This document shows, piece after piece, positions 8,165 to 16,626 of a stretch of 64,000 nt of DNA. The notes under the pieces are model-generated. The model had not been told where the DNA came from and made no database searches. It worked only from the letters and a program-made list of their open reading frames with translations. The DNA is taken from the NCBI GenBank assembly GCA_040218815.1, contig JAVJQS010000006.1:1-64000 (forward strand), given 5' to 3'. Numbering within the stretch: the first letter of the stretch is position 1; the number at the start of each line of letters is the position of its first letter. This stretch comes from JAVJQS01 sp040218815 (GTDB taxonomy: Bacteria > Bacteroidota > Bacteroidia > Flavobacteriales_E > Vicingaceae). Made by a program: the position numbers and the translations under genes.

Positions 8165-8643
8165 GCGATTCAGAAAAAATTTTTTATTTATTGGAAAAGG
8201 CCTCTAAAGAAAAATTATCTCATGAAGAGGCATTATTTCTTGAGAGAGAGCTAACTGGAGAAGAAATTAAAGAATATGCAAACGTATTAGAAATATTTAA
8301 TCACGGCGTATTTGAACTAGCGCCTAGTCCTAAATTGAAAGACAAATTGCTTCACAGTTTCAATTTAGATAAAAGCAAAACTGTTTCTACAAAAAACATA
8401 AACAAGAAGGTTCAACTACTTAAAATCGCAGCAATTGGTATAATCCTTATAGGTATAGGATTTTTTTTCTATCTGAGAAATCCTAACCAAGAAAAGATGC
8501 AAGAATCAAAGGTTAGTATAGAGGAATTCAATAATAACACAAAAATTGAAGAGCAAAATCAAAAAAATCAACTAGAACAAAGTGAATCTTCTAAATACTT
8601 GATGAGTGTAGACTTCTTTAACAACTCACAATTAAGTAACTAG
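8161..8643 (+). CDS. Putative anti-sigma factor, single-pass membrane protein
   Basis: A 160-residue protein with a charged cytoplasmic half (residues 1-85, LLEKASKEKLSHEEALFLER), one membrane helix at about 90-106 (IAAIGIILIGIGFFFYL) and a Gln/Asn/Glu-rich outer part. The position directly behind an ECF sigma gene with ATGA translational coupling, plus the topology, are the basis for the call; no zinc-binding anti-sigma motif (HxxxCxxC) is present. It is shorter than FecR-type regulators and lacks their periplasmic domain. Base composition is more AT-rich than in the neighbouring housekeeping genes. Ends 58 bases from the convergent M49-like gene. Confidence 0.62.
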   Translation: MSDSEKIFYLLEKASKEKLSHEEALFLERELTGEEIKEYANVLEIFNHGVFELAPSPKLKDKLLHSFNLDKSKTVSTKNINKKVQLLKIAAIGIILIGIGFFFYLRNPNQEKMQESKVSIEEFNNNTKIEEQNQKNQLEQSESSKYLMSVDFFNNSQLSN

Positions 8644-8701
8644 TTTATACTTTTATTAAACAGCTATCCTTTTCAATTAATTCATTGTCATTTATCTATT
8701 A

Positions 8702-10366
8702 TTAAAGCCCTAAAACATCTACTCCTTGCTCAAATACCACATCAACTGGTATTCCAAGCTCAGCTAATCGATCTAAATCTGCTTGTAAATCATCACCAAT
8801 AACAGTTTGTTGAGCTACTAATTCAGCGACACCTTCATAGTTTCCATCACCTTGTAACTTCAATATTTTAGCTGAAAGTGCATTCATTGCGCCAGTCATT
8901 TTTTCATAGTTGATTTTGTACTTTCCTTCAGCAGATCGCACAAAAACTCCTTGATCCTTGAAAAAATTAAAGCGAATCATATTGGCTTTGCCGTGAGCAG
9001 ATGAAGTTCCAAATCGAATTGATCGGAAAATACTTGCCATGAAAGTGGTATAGTAAGTTTTTAGATCTCCTTCTAATTCTCCATTTTTATGAAGCTGAGT
9101 AATCATGAAAAGTCCTAAGATATCTGCCTTACCTTCTTCCAAAGCCGAGGCATGTTCCTTTAAAGATTCACGAACTGTCTGCTTGCCATTAATGGTATTC
9201 TTAATCCCTAATCCATGTGCTACTTCATGAAACATAGTGTTTGCAAAAAATGCATCAAAATCAATAAATTGTTGCTGACTTTCATCTATTAGTTCATTTG
9301 AGATAGGCACTAAGATTTTATCGAACTTAGCTTTCATTGCATTTTTTAACTGAGACCGACGTGTACCTTTTTGCAATTGAATTTTTTCATCATTTGGTAA
9401 ATTGACTGCTATGGTTTTACTTCCAGCATTGCAATCTCCTGCATAATATACAACATCAAAAGCTGCTAATTGAGAATCGGTTCCTGGCTTTTCTTTTTTA
9501 TAAGCTTCGTCTACTGGTAAGTTTTTCTGTAAACCGGGCAACATGCTTGCGTATTTTGCTAAACGCTTGCTCCATTCCATATCCTTTACAAGTACATAAG
9601 CTTCATGAGCCGCTTTATGACCAAATAATTGGTCTTCATAATTTTCTATTGGTCCAACAATTAAATCCAATTGATTGTCACTCATGTCCATCCAAGCCAT
9701 GTCACTTTCATAATACTGATCAGTTTGTAGCGCTTTAGCACGTAGAGTTAAGTACTTTTTAAAAGCCGCATTCTCAGTAATTTCTGCTGCTTTTAGTAAT
9801 AAATCTGATGCTTTCTTTACTTCTTCAGCATAGGCAGCATGATATGGAATGGTCATTAAAATACCTTCTTCATCTCTTCTTAATAAGGTGTATAGTGAAG
9901 TCTTATCAGACAAGTTTGCTTGCTCAAACTCCTCTTTTGTCATGTCGGTAGGATAAAAATTTGCTCCTTTTGGCTTTTCTCCAACACCTTCAATAAAGGG
10001 TTTGTTACCATTTAATCGATCCCATGGTCCATAATTTATTCTTGCAAATTCTTTTAAATCTTCATCTTGAATCGATTTCAACAACTCTTCCTTATTCCCA
10101 TATGCTTGTTGCCAAAAAATTCCATCCATAATTTTTGCTGCATCAATTAAGTAAGGAATAACTTCTTTTTGTGAAGCGCTTAACTTGTTGATGTCAGTAG
10201 TTAGTTTGACTGAAACGTATTTATTTAACAGCTGATCTGAAGCTGATAACTCATTCACTTTAGAAGTATCTGAATTATTAGAATCATCCTTTTTAGAATT
10301 GTCGCTAGCTGTCGGACCACAAGCGTAAAGAATTGAAATTAAGATTAGAGGCAGAATGTTTTTCAT
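8702..10366 (-). CDS. M49-like zinc metallopeptidase lipoprotein (dipeptidyl-peptidase III-related)
   Basis: A 554-residue lipoprotein: residues 1-16 end in LYAC, a lipobox with Cys16, followed by an acidic Asp/Ser linker that usually keeps such proteins at the cell envelope. The catalytic region carries FHEVAHGLG and, about 50 residues further, EEGKADILGL, which takes the place of the EECRAE motif of dipeptidyl-peptidase III. Classical M49 enzymes have the longer HExxGH zinc motif, whereas here the spacing is HExxH, as in the shorter Bacteroidota relatives. The size is smaller than eukaryotic DPP III (about 700). It should remove dipeptides or act as a general zinc peptidase in the periplasm; substrate unknown. 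Divergent from the NlpE/META gene. Confidence 0.78.
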   Translation of the reverse strand: MKNILPLILISILYACGPTASDNSKKDDSNNSDTSKVNELSASDQLLNKYVSVKLTTDINKLSASQKEVIPYLIDAAKIMDGIFWQQAYGNKEELLKSIQDEDLKEFARINYGPWDRLNGNKPFIEGVGEKPKGANFYPTDMTKEEFEQANLSDKTSLYTLLRRDEEGILMTIPYHAAYAEEVKKASDLLLKAAEITENAAFKKYLTLRAKALQTDQYYESDMAWMDMSDNQLDLIVGPIENYEDQLFGHKAAHEAYVLVKDMEWSKRLAKYASMLPGLQKNLPVDEAYKKEKPGTDSQLAAFDVVYYAGDCNAGSKTIAVNLPNDEKIQLQKGTRRSQLKNAMKAKFDKILVPISNELIDESQQQFIDFDAFFANTMFHEVAHGLGIKNTINGKQTVRESLKEHASALEEGKADILGLFMITQLHKNGELEGDLKTYYTTFMASIFRSIRFGTSSAHGKANMIRFNFFKDQGVFVRSAEGKYKINYEKMTGAMNALSAKILKLQGDGNYEGVAELVAQQTVIGDDLQADLDRLAELGIPVDVVFEQGVDVLGL

Positions 10367-10445
10367 GTTTAAAATTTTAATGAGCTTGTAAATGTATTAA
10401 ATTGCAAAAGGTTTTATGAAGTTCAACTTTTCAAAAAGTAAGTAT

Positions 10446-11237
10446 ATGAAAAATATAATTTCTCTACTGGTAATCTTATTAGTGTTTTCCTGCAAATCAC
10501 GCCAATCATCAGTTAACACCATGGAAGGGATGCAAGAAGAAACTGGAGTTATTAACCCAGTACATAACAGCCAGAATAGTTTAGATTGGGAAGGAACATA
10601 CAGTGGTATATTGCCCTGTGCTGACTGCATGGGTATTCAGACAGAAATTATCCTAAAAGAGGATGATACATTTGAAAAAACTACAATCTATTTAAATAAG
10701 TCTGATAAAAAGTTTGTGGAAACAGGAACCTTTTCTTGGCAGGATGATGGAAAAGTTATTGCTACAAGTGATAATGTTGGAAATATTAATTTATATAAGG
10801 TAGAAGAAAATCAATTAAGACTCCTAAACCAAGAAGGAAATCAAATTGAAGGAGACAATGCTAATTTATACTTGCTACATAAGACTCAAGCTCCTATAGT
10901 AAATAAGTATTGGAAGGCAATTGAAATAATGGGCCTAGCCGTAGAGATGGATGAAGATATGAATGAACCACACTTACTTATTCGTTCAAATGGTCAATTT
11001 TCAGCTGGAGGAGGCTGTAATTCTATGTTTGGGCAAATCACTTTAGATGGGAAAGATAGAATTTCATTTTCTAATATTGCTATTACTGAAATGGCTTGTG
11101 CCTTTGATAATTATGATCAAGAGCTACTAGAAGTATTTAATAACACTCAACAATATATTATGGTTGATGAAAAGCACATGCAATTGATTGTGGGTAAAAG
11201 GGCCCCTCTAGCAAAGTTTGAAGCAGTTTATTTTTAA
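10446..11237 (+). CDS. NlpE-like / META domain lipoprotein
   Basis: A 263-residue lipoprotein. The ATG at 10446 gives a compact lipoprotein signal (ILLVFSCKS, Cys after about 15 residues); an upstream in-frame ATG at 10416 adds ten polar residues and is less likely. Residues 45-145 match the NlpE N-terminal domain: WEGTYSGILPCADCMGIQTE contains the family CADC motif, followed by GTFSWQDDGK. Residues 155-263 match the META/HslJ domain: KYWKAIEI, then GGCNSMFGQ and ITEMAC. In enteric bacteria NlpE reports envelope stress and HslJ is heat-inducible; the NlpE-META fusion is common in Bacteroidota and its role there is not settled. Convergent with the rluD-like gene. Confidence 0.85.
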   Translation: MKNIISLLVILLVFSCKSRQSSVNTMEGMQEETGVINPVHNSQNSLDWEGTYSGILPCADCMGIQTEIILKEDDTFEKTTIYLNKSDKKFVETGTFSWQDDGKVIATSDNVGNINLYKVEENQLRLLNQEGNQIEGDNANLYLLHKTQAPIVNKYWKAIEIMGLAVEMDEDMNEPHLLIRSNGQFSAGGGCNSMFGQITLDGKDRISFSNIAITEMACAFDNYDQELLEVFNNTQQYIMVDEKHMQLIVGKRAPLAKFEAVYF

Positions 11238-11285
11238 GGGCGGAGTACTATCAACAGCTATTAATCCAAACAATAAAATTTACAC

Positions 11286-12311
11286 TTATCGTTCAACAAC
11301 GTAGCGGTCCCATTTTTCGAGTACCGCCTGCATATCTTCTGGCAGTTCTGAGTTGAACTCCATCCACTCCTTGGTCTCAGGGTGAGTAAATGCCAAAGTT
11401 TTTGCATGTAGGGCTTGACGAGGCAGTAATTCAAAACAATTTTCAATAAACTGCTTGTATTTTGTGAAGGTAGTTCCTTTTAGAATTTTATCTCCACCAT
11501 AATCAGCATCATTAAAAAGCGGATGGCCAATGTATTTGCTGTGGATTCGTATTTGATGTGTTCTACCAGTATCCAGTTTATATTCTACTAAAGTTACATA
11601 ACCGTAACGCTTCAATACCTTGTAATTGGTTATAGCCGTTTTTCCAATATCTCCTTCAGGAAAAACATCCATCACTTTCCGATTTTTGTGGGAACGCCAT
11701 ATGTTTCCTTCAATTTTACCTTCGTCTTCTTTTACATCTCCCCAGACCAAAGCTTGATAGCGCCGATCTGAAGTACGGTCAAAAAATTGTTTAGCTAAAT
11801 GACTTAAGGCATATTCTGTTTTGGCAATTACCATAATGCCCGTAGTATTTTTATCTAACCGATGTACTAAGCCTGGCCTTCCTTCATTTCCTTCCGCTTC
11901 TGGTAAATTCTGAAAATGATGCACTAGACCATTTACTAAAGTACCGGTATAATTTCCATAGCCAGGATGTACAACCATTTCAGATGGCTTATTCAATACC
12001 AATAAGGTCTCATCTTCGTAGAGAATATCTAAAGCGATATCTTCTGGCAATACTTCAGTTTCTCGGGGTGGGTATGGAAGTACCATAGAAATTTCGTCGA
12101 AAGGCTTTACCTTATAGTTTGCTTTAACAGCATCGCCATTTACGATAATATTTCCATCTTGGGCCGCCTGTTGAACTTTATTTCGAGAAGTATTTGGGAG
12201 TCTATCGCTTAAAAATTTATCAATCCGAAGTATCCCTTGGCCTTTATCAACAACAATATTATGATGCTCAAACAAGTCATCTTCTTCCTCTTGGTGTTCA
12301 GAATCACTCAT
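11286..12311 (-). CDS. rluD: RluD-family 23S rRNA pseudouridine synthase
   Basis: A 341-residue RluA/RluD-type enzyme that converts uridines in large-subunit rRNA to pseudouridine. The N-terminal S4 RNA-binding domain is at about 28-90 (LRIDKFLSDRLPNTSRNKVQ). The catalytic domain follows with the HRLDKNTTG motif, whose aspartate is the nucleophile, and the distal TGRTHQIRIH motif. Length and both motifs are normal for the family; the exact uridines modified are inferred. It is the last gene of the PASTA / T9SS protein / synthase group, three bases behind the T9SS gene, an arrangement seen in many Bacteroidota. Confidence 0.9.
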   Translation of the reverse strand: MSDSEHQEEEDDLFEHHNIVVDKGQGILRIDKFLSDRLPNTSRNKVQQAAQDGNIIVNGDAVKANYKVKPFDEISMVLPYPPRETEVLPEDIALDILYEDETLLVLNKPSEMVVHPGYGNYTGTLVNGLVHHFQNLPEAEGNEGRPGLVHRLDKNTTGIMVIAKTEYALSHLAKQFFDRTSDRRYQALVWGDVKEDEGKIEGNIWRSHKNRKVMDVFPEGDIGKTAITNYKVLKRYGYVTLVEYKLDTGRTHQIRIHSKYIGHPLFNDADYGGDKILKGTTFTKYKQFIENCFELLPRQALHAKTLAFTHPETKEWMEFNSELPEDMQAVLEKWDRYVVER

Positions 12312-12314
12312 AAT

Positions 12315-14546
12315 TTAAGGAGAAATAATAATTTTTTTAGTGATTTGCTGATCTTGCTGGCTTATTAGTTGTAAAAAATAAACACCTGGTGAAAGTTGAC
12401 CAATGTCAAAGGTTTTCTTAAACGCTTGTCTAAAGATCAACTTTCCTCGAATATCCATTAAGATCACTTCTTTTATCTTTTCTTCCTCTTGCGTAAAGAT
12501 ATTTATCCTTTCTCTAGTTGGATTAGGATAAACGGTAACATCTGATTGCAGCAAAGGAGAATCTTTCAATCCTACTCCAATTCCTGTTCTTCTAAAAATT
12601 GGTCTCATCATTAAACTACCATCGCGAATACCAGCTGAAGGTGAATTCCAGTTAGTCCCATCAAAACTCCAGAATATTTTATCTCTATTGTTAATGTTTA
12701 AATCGTAGCCTATATTGAGTGATCGTTCACCAATTGCTTTTAAGCCAACATAAAAAGTTTGATTTACAACAACTAAGCTATCAAAATAATAAGTCAGATA
12801 ACCATTATTCTCAGTGAATTGTGGATTATATCGAAAGGGTGCTGAAAAAATAACATTTGGTGGAGATAGACTATTCCAAACAGTTAATTCAAGTTCTTGG
12901 TTCTGTATATCAGCAGCTTGAGGCAAGAAATATAATCTTAATCCCCCAATTGTATCGGGAAATGGAATGTTAAATTCAACGGCCATAAATGCGGTAAAGC
13001 CGTCTGGGCTTTGTGCAGGATTTATACCATAACCTGCTTCTGCTGTACCGTCATCATAAGCGTAATAGTCATATAAAATTGTTTTACCTGTAACAGAGTC
13101 ATTACTCCGTATAAAGTCAGGTTCTTGGGTCATACCAGGTCTAAAGTCAATGTCGTAAAATGATTCAAACACACCGCCGCTATCTATATCACTCATGGAA
13201 TAATCAAAATCAATAGGATATGTAAAATTAAGCTGTGAAGATCCTGGAAGAAAAATAAAGTTATCCATGCTTGGAAAACGATAATAGATAGTATTGTTCA
13301 CGGTATCAGGAATTACTACCTTATTATAAACTGAAAGACTATTCGTAGAATTATTTTTTACCAATGTAAAGGTTGTATCCTTCATATACAATGAGGGGTT
13401 AGTCCGAAAGTGAAACCATGGCATGGCAGTATAGTCTTTTAATAAACCTGGTGCATCATAAATAAAAGAGATGTCATTAAAAGCAGTATCATTAACACTA
13501 CGTCCGCTATTCAGATAAAAATAATCTAGGTGCCACTGGTCAAAGCCTCCAGCTGAACTTGAATAATTTCTAAAGCGAAATCGAAAGCCATTTTTTTGAA
13601 GACTATCCGGTACCCTAATATTTTTAAATACAAAGGAGTCTCCAAGAGCAACAATACTATCAATACCAGCTATTCCCCAAATTTTTTCCCAGCCATTTTG
13701 GTTGACATTAAAAAAATCTAACACTAAAGAATCCTGAGGGTCAGGACGATCAACGCTTAAACCTCGTGGTTGATAGAAAAAACTAAAAAACACATCGTTA
13801 TCTGGCAAATTACTTAAGTCAATCGGCACCGAACTCAACTCATCTGCCCGCACTTGTCGAGGATTATCAATGTCATAAGGCAATCCAAATTCATTTAATC
13901 CATCTAAAGTTACAACACCAATTGAAGGAGGGTCAATGCCAAAAGTAGTATTTAAATAGGCTGAACGATTAGTATAGAAGTCATTGCTATCAGCATCAAC
14001 AATATAGAATCGCAAGGAGTCTGAAGTGAATTCAGGCATCAGTGGTATGGTATCCAAGTTGTTTCCTCCAATAGTATCGTAAACATTATAAGCAGGGTAT
14101 ACTAGCAATGTCTGTTTCATAGGTGGATAATTGCTTAAATCGAAAAAATCTATTGTATCTACTGGGTTTGCAACAGCTTGAACAATAGAGTCATTCATAT
14201 CGTACAAAATGTATCCTGTCGTGTCTGTTACAAAACCTCGACTTCCTTTATAAGGGACTCCTCTGATTAAGATTTGATAAACTAAGGTATCTGTGACTCG
14301 AGGACTTGAAGTATTGCTGACTCGTTTAGGAAAGTGATCCTCTGAAAAGTCATCTATAAAGGGTAAGGATAAAGTATCATATCGGTAAACAAAAGTATCT
14401 TCTGTTACCAATAGCTTATCGTTGTTTTGCTTTAACTTGAATTCAGGAAACAAGGCAGGGTTGCTCATTGGAGAAACTAAATGATCTTGAGCACTTATAC
14501 TTCCCAAAAAACAAAGGAAAAATAAAAGAAAAGAGAGCTGTCGCAT
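12315..14546 (-). CDS. Secreted protein with T9SS type A sorting domain
   Basis: A 743-residue exported protein. Residues 1-19 form a signal peptide (ends SISAQ). The middle is beta-rich and Asp-rich with a MAM/jelly-roll-like stretch near 270-350 (FRFRFRNYSSSAGGFDQWHLDYFYLN contains the core FDQWHLDYF). The final 75 residues are a type A sorting domain (VTVYPNPTRERINI, then LSPGVYFLQL and a basic end), so it is exported by T9SS and anchored or released at the surface. No enzyme motif is seen. The start overlaps the PASTA gene stop (TAATG), implying translational coupling, and the rluD-like gene follows after three bases. Confidence 0.82.
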   Translation of the reverse strand: MRQLSFLLFFLCFLGSISAQDHLVSPMSNPALFPEFKLKQNNDKLLVTEDTFVYRYDTLSLPFIDDFSEDHFPKRVSNTSSPRVTDTLVYQILIRGVPYKGSRGFVTDTTGYILYDMNDSIVQAVANPVDTIDFFDLSNYPPMKQTLLVYPAYNVYDTIGGNNLDTIPLMPEFTSDSLRFYIVDADSNDFYTNRSAYLNTTFGIDPPSIGVVTLDGLNEFGLPYDIDNPRQVRADELSSVPIDLSNLPDNDVFFSFFYQPRGLSVDRPDPQDSLVLDFFNVNQNGWEKIWGIAGIDSIVALGDSFVFKNIRVPDSLQKNGFRFRFRNYSSSAGGFDQWHLDYFYLNSGRSVNDTAFNDISFIYDAPGLLKDYTAMPWFHFRTNPSLYMKDTTFTLVKNNSTNSLSVYNKVVIPDTVNNTIYYRFPSMDNFIFLPGSSQLNFTYPIDFDYSMSDIDSGGVFESFYDIDFRPGMTQEPDFIRSNDSVTGKTILYDYYAYDDGTAEAGYGINPAQSPDGFTAFMAVEFNIPFPDTIGGLRLYFLPQAADIQNQELELTVWNSLSPPNVIFSAPFRYNPQFTENNGYLTYYFDSLVVVNQTFYVGLKAIGERSLNIGYDLNINNRDKIFWSFDGTNWNSPSAGIRDGSLMMRPIFRRTGIGVGLKDSPLLQSDVTVYPNPTRERINIFTQEEEKIKEVILMDIRGKLIFRQAFKKTFDIGQLSPGVYFLQLISQQDQQITKKIIISP

Positions 14547-15367
14547 TACCTTAAACTGTCTGGGTTAACGCTATGTTTTATACTATTAGTATCTGAAGTT
14601 AAAAAAAGATCTACAGAGCTGCCCATTCGAACAGTTGGATTTTCACTGTAAGCTGGAATTTGCTTGTTAACTACAGCTATTGCTGTGTCTTCAGCAGTTT
14701 GAACTGTTTCTGGATCATAAATTACACTACCTACATTTAGTGCCTTTGCCGTTAGCAAATCTTTCGCCATATCCAATTTTAATTCAATCAAATAGGGAAC
14801 AGTAGTTAGCTCATTGCCTAGCCCTTGACCAACTACAAAATCAATAGTTTCACCTTTAGAAACTTTTTGACCAGCTTCCACATCTTCTCCATTTATTTGT
14901 TGTGCTAAAATGCAGTTAACACATAAGTTTGGCTTATAGCTAAGTTCACCGATACTCAAGCCAAAAGTTTCCATTAATGAAGTGGCTTGCCTTAATGACA
15001 TGTCTACCAAGTTGGGCATTGAGACCATAGGCGCAGAAGAAGATGCTATAGTTAAATAAATTTTCCTGCCTTGCTTGACTGTTGTATTTGCGCTTGGATT
15101 TTGTTCCAAAACTTTTCCAGCTTCAACACCTTTTTCATAAATAGAGTCTGCAATGGCAGTAGTAAACTCACTATTTTCCATCAATAATGAATCTGTTTCT
15201 GAAATATTATGACCAATCAAATCAGGCACCAATATGGTTTTGCCATGTAAGGTAAAAGTGTCCAAATAATTCATCGTTCCGTACAATCCACCTGCAACTA
15301 AAAGTAGTGCAATTAAAAGGTTGATTAGAAATGTTTTACTGATTAAAAACCGAAAAAAGTTCGACAT
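14546..15367 (-). CDS. PASTA-domain membrane protein without kinase
   Basis: A 273-residue single-pass protein: a short cytoplasmic start, one membrane helix at residues 10-32 (FLINLLIALLLVAGGLYG), and three PASTA domains outside at about 45-110, 113-182 and 187-262. Each begins with the typical V-P-x-L segment (VPDLIGHNISE, MPNLVDMSLRQA, VPYLIELKLDMA) and ends with a KGxxIxL-like strand. PASTA domains bind peptidoglycan fragments in kinases and transpeptidases; here there is neither enzyme attached. It faces ddl across a 127-base intergenic region, supporting a cell-wall role. A TATCTTTG -7 box (15393-15400) lies 25 bases before the start. Confidence 0.88.
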   Translation of the reverse strand: MSNFFRFLISKTFLINLLIALLLVAGGLYGTMNYLDTFTLHGKTILVPDLIGHNISETDSLLMENSEFTTAIADSIYEKGVEAGKVLEQNPSANTTVKQGRKIYLTIASSSAPMVSMPNLVDMSLRQATSLMETFGLSIGELSYKPNLCVNCILAQQINGEDVEAGQKVSKGETIDFVVGQGLGNELTTVPYLIELKLDMAKDLLTAKALNVGSVIYDPETVQTAEDTAIAVVNKQIPAYSENPTVRMGSSVDLFLTSDTNSIKHSVNPDSLR

Positions 15368-15392
15368 AAAATCGATTATAAAAATTAAAGTT

Positions 15393-15400
15393 CAAAGATA
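15393..15400 (-). promoter_or_regulatory. -7 box (TATCTTTG) of the PASTA operon
   Basis: On the minus strand TATCTTTG fits TAnnTTTG and lies 25 bases before the PASTA start codon. No TTTG -33 box is visible at the expected 17-23 base spacing, so this is a -7-only assignment. Confidence 0.4.
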
Positions 15401-15494
15401 TGAATATTAGACTGAGCTTGTTAATTAATATTCTCTTTACCCCTGAAAGCATATTGTTTGATTGAGTTACTTTGAAAAAATCAAATTGGTGAAA

Positions 15495-16475
15495 ATGAAA
15501 ATGGTTGTAGCAATAGCCGCAGGTGGGGATTCTGCAGAGGAAGAAATTTCTTTAATGAGTGCCCAAACGGTTTATGAAAATTTGGATCGAAATAAGTTCG
15601 AACCTATTATGGTGGTGATGCGTCACGGAAATTGGAAAGCTCGCTTAAATGAGCAAGAATTTGAAATCGATAAAAATGACTTTAGCTTTCAATTTGATGG
15701 TAATTCCATAAAGTTCGATTACGTTTTTATTGCGATCCATGGTACACCTGGAGAAGATGGAAAACTACAGGCATACTTTGACTTGCTGCACATCCCCTAC
15801 TCCTCTCCAAATCATATTGGTTCGACATTAACCTTTAACAAATGGTATTGTAATACGCTATTAAATCAATTGGGGTATAATACTGCAAAATCACTTTATT
15901 ACCGCAAAGGGGATGTGGCTAATGAAGATCAAATTATTAAAGAATTAGGTTTACCCTGTTTTGTGAAGCCTTGCTCATGTGGCAGTAGCTACGGGATAAC
16001 CAAAGTAAAAACCAATGACCAGCTTTCTTTAGCACTTACCAAAGCATTTGAATATGATGTAGAAATAATGGTTGAGAGCTACTTGCCTGGTAAAGAAGTT
16101 ACTTGTGGTGTATATCAAAAAGAAGGAGAAGTTATTGCTTTGCCCATCACACAAATAATCCCTAAAGGGGAGTTTTTTGATTATGAAGCAAAATACAAAG
16201 GCAATTCTATGGAAATAACACCAGCACGAATTTCTTCAGAAGCCACTGAAAGCATTCAGCAATTGAGCAGAGAAGTATATCAGAAGTTGGATTTAAGAGG
16301 AGTAATAAGAGTTGATTTTATGTTAGTTGATGAAAAGACCCCATATATTATTGAAGTAAATGCCGTTCCAGGATTATCTAAAGCAAGCTTAGTTCCGCAG
16401 CAAGTAGCTGCTCATGGCATTTCGTTGCGCAGCTTTTTTACTGAAATAATTGAGGAAACAAGAGATAATGGATAA
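15495..16475 (+). CDS. ddl: D-alanine--D-alanine ligase
   Basis: A 326-residue ATP-grasp enzyme that joins two D-alanines for peptidoglycan precursors in the cytoplasm. The start MKMVVAIAAGGDSAEEEISL matches the family N-terminus, so the ATG at 15495 is chosen over the in-frame TTG at 15462. Other landmarks are the substrate loop IHGTPGEDGKLQ, the ATP-grasp segment FVKPCSCGSSYGITKV and the C-terminal metal site IIEVNAVPGLSKASLVPQ; in the last of these the usual N-T-x-P-G-x-T is N-A-V-P-G-L-S. The final residues D-N-G and the TAA stop are made by the first copies of a heptamer repeat, so the natural C-terminus has been altered. Confidence 0.93.
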   Translation: MKMVVAIAAGGDSAEEEISLMSAQTVYENLDRNKFEPIMVVMRHGNWKARLNEQEFEIDKNDFSFQFDGNSIKFDYVFIAIHGTPGEDGKLQAYFDLLHIPYSSPNHIGSTLTFNKWYCNTLLNQLGYNTAKSLYYRKGDVANEDQIIKELGLPCFVKPCSCGSSYGITKVKTNDQLSLALTKAFEYDVEIMVESYLPGKEVTCGVYQKEGEVIALPITQIIPKGEFFDYEAKYKGNSMEITPARISSEATESIQQLSREVYQKLDLRGVIRVDFMLVDEKTPYIIEVNAVPGLSKASLVPQQVAAHGISLRSFFTEIIEETRDNG

Positions 16476-16556
16476 TGGATAATGGATAATGGATAATGGA
16501 TAATGGATAATGGATAATGGATAATGGATAATGGATAATGGATAATGGATAATGGA
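16464..16556. repeat. Heptanucleotide tandem array (GATAATG)13 overlapping the end of ddl
   Basis: Thirteen perfect copies of GATAATG run from 16464 to 16554, plus GA. The first copies encode the last residues and the stop codon of ddl. Because the unit is seven bases, each frame meets TAA every 21 bases, so expansion or contraction leaves the ddl end unchanged. The same unit family (TAATKGA in another register) recurs at 59123-59157. Nothing else is visible in the 70 bases before the next gene. Confidence 0.95.
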
Positions 16557-16626
16557 ATTTCGGAACATTATATCTATTCTTCTCTATTCTTAAAATAAAA
16601 GATTTAAAATTTAGAATTAAAGTAAT

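Noticed and set aside
7013..8643. The sigma factor operon as part of a FecIR-type iron or glycan locus
   Set aside because: No TonB receptor or SusD-like gene is adjacent and the antagonist has no FecR domain; the receptor at 2078 is separated by four genes and two convergent pairs.
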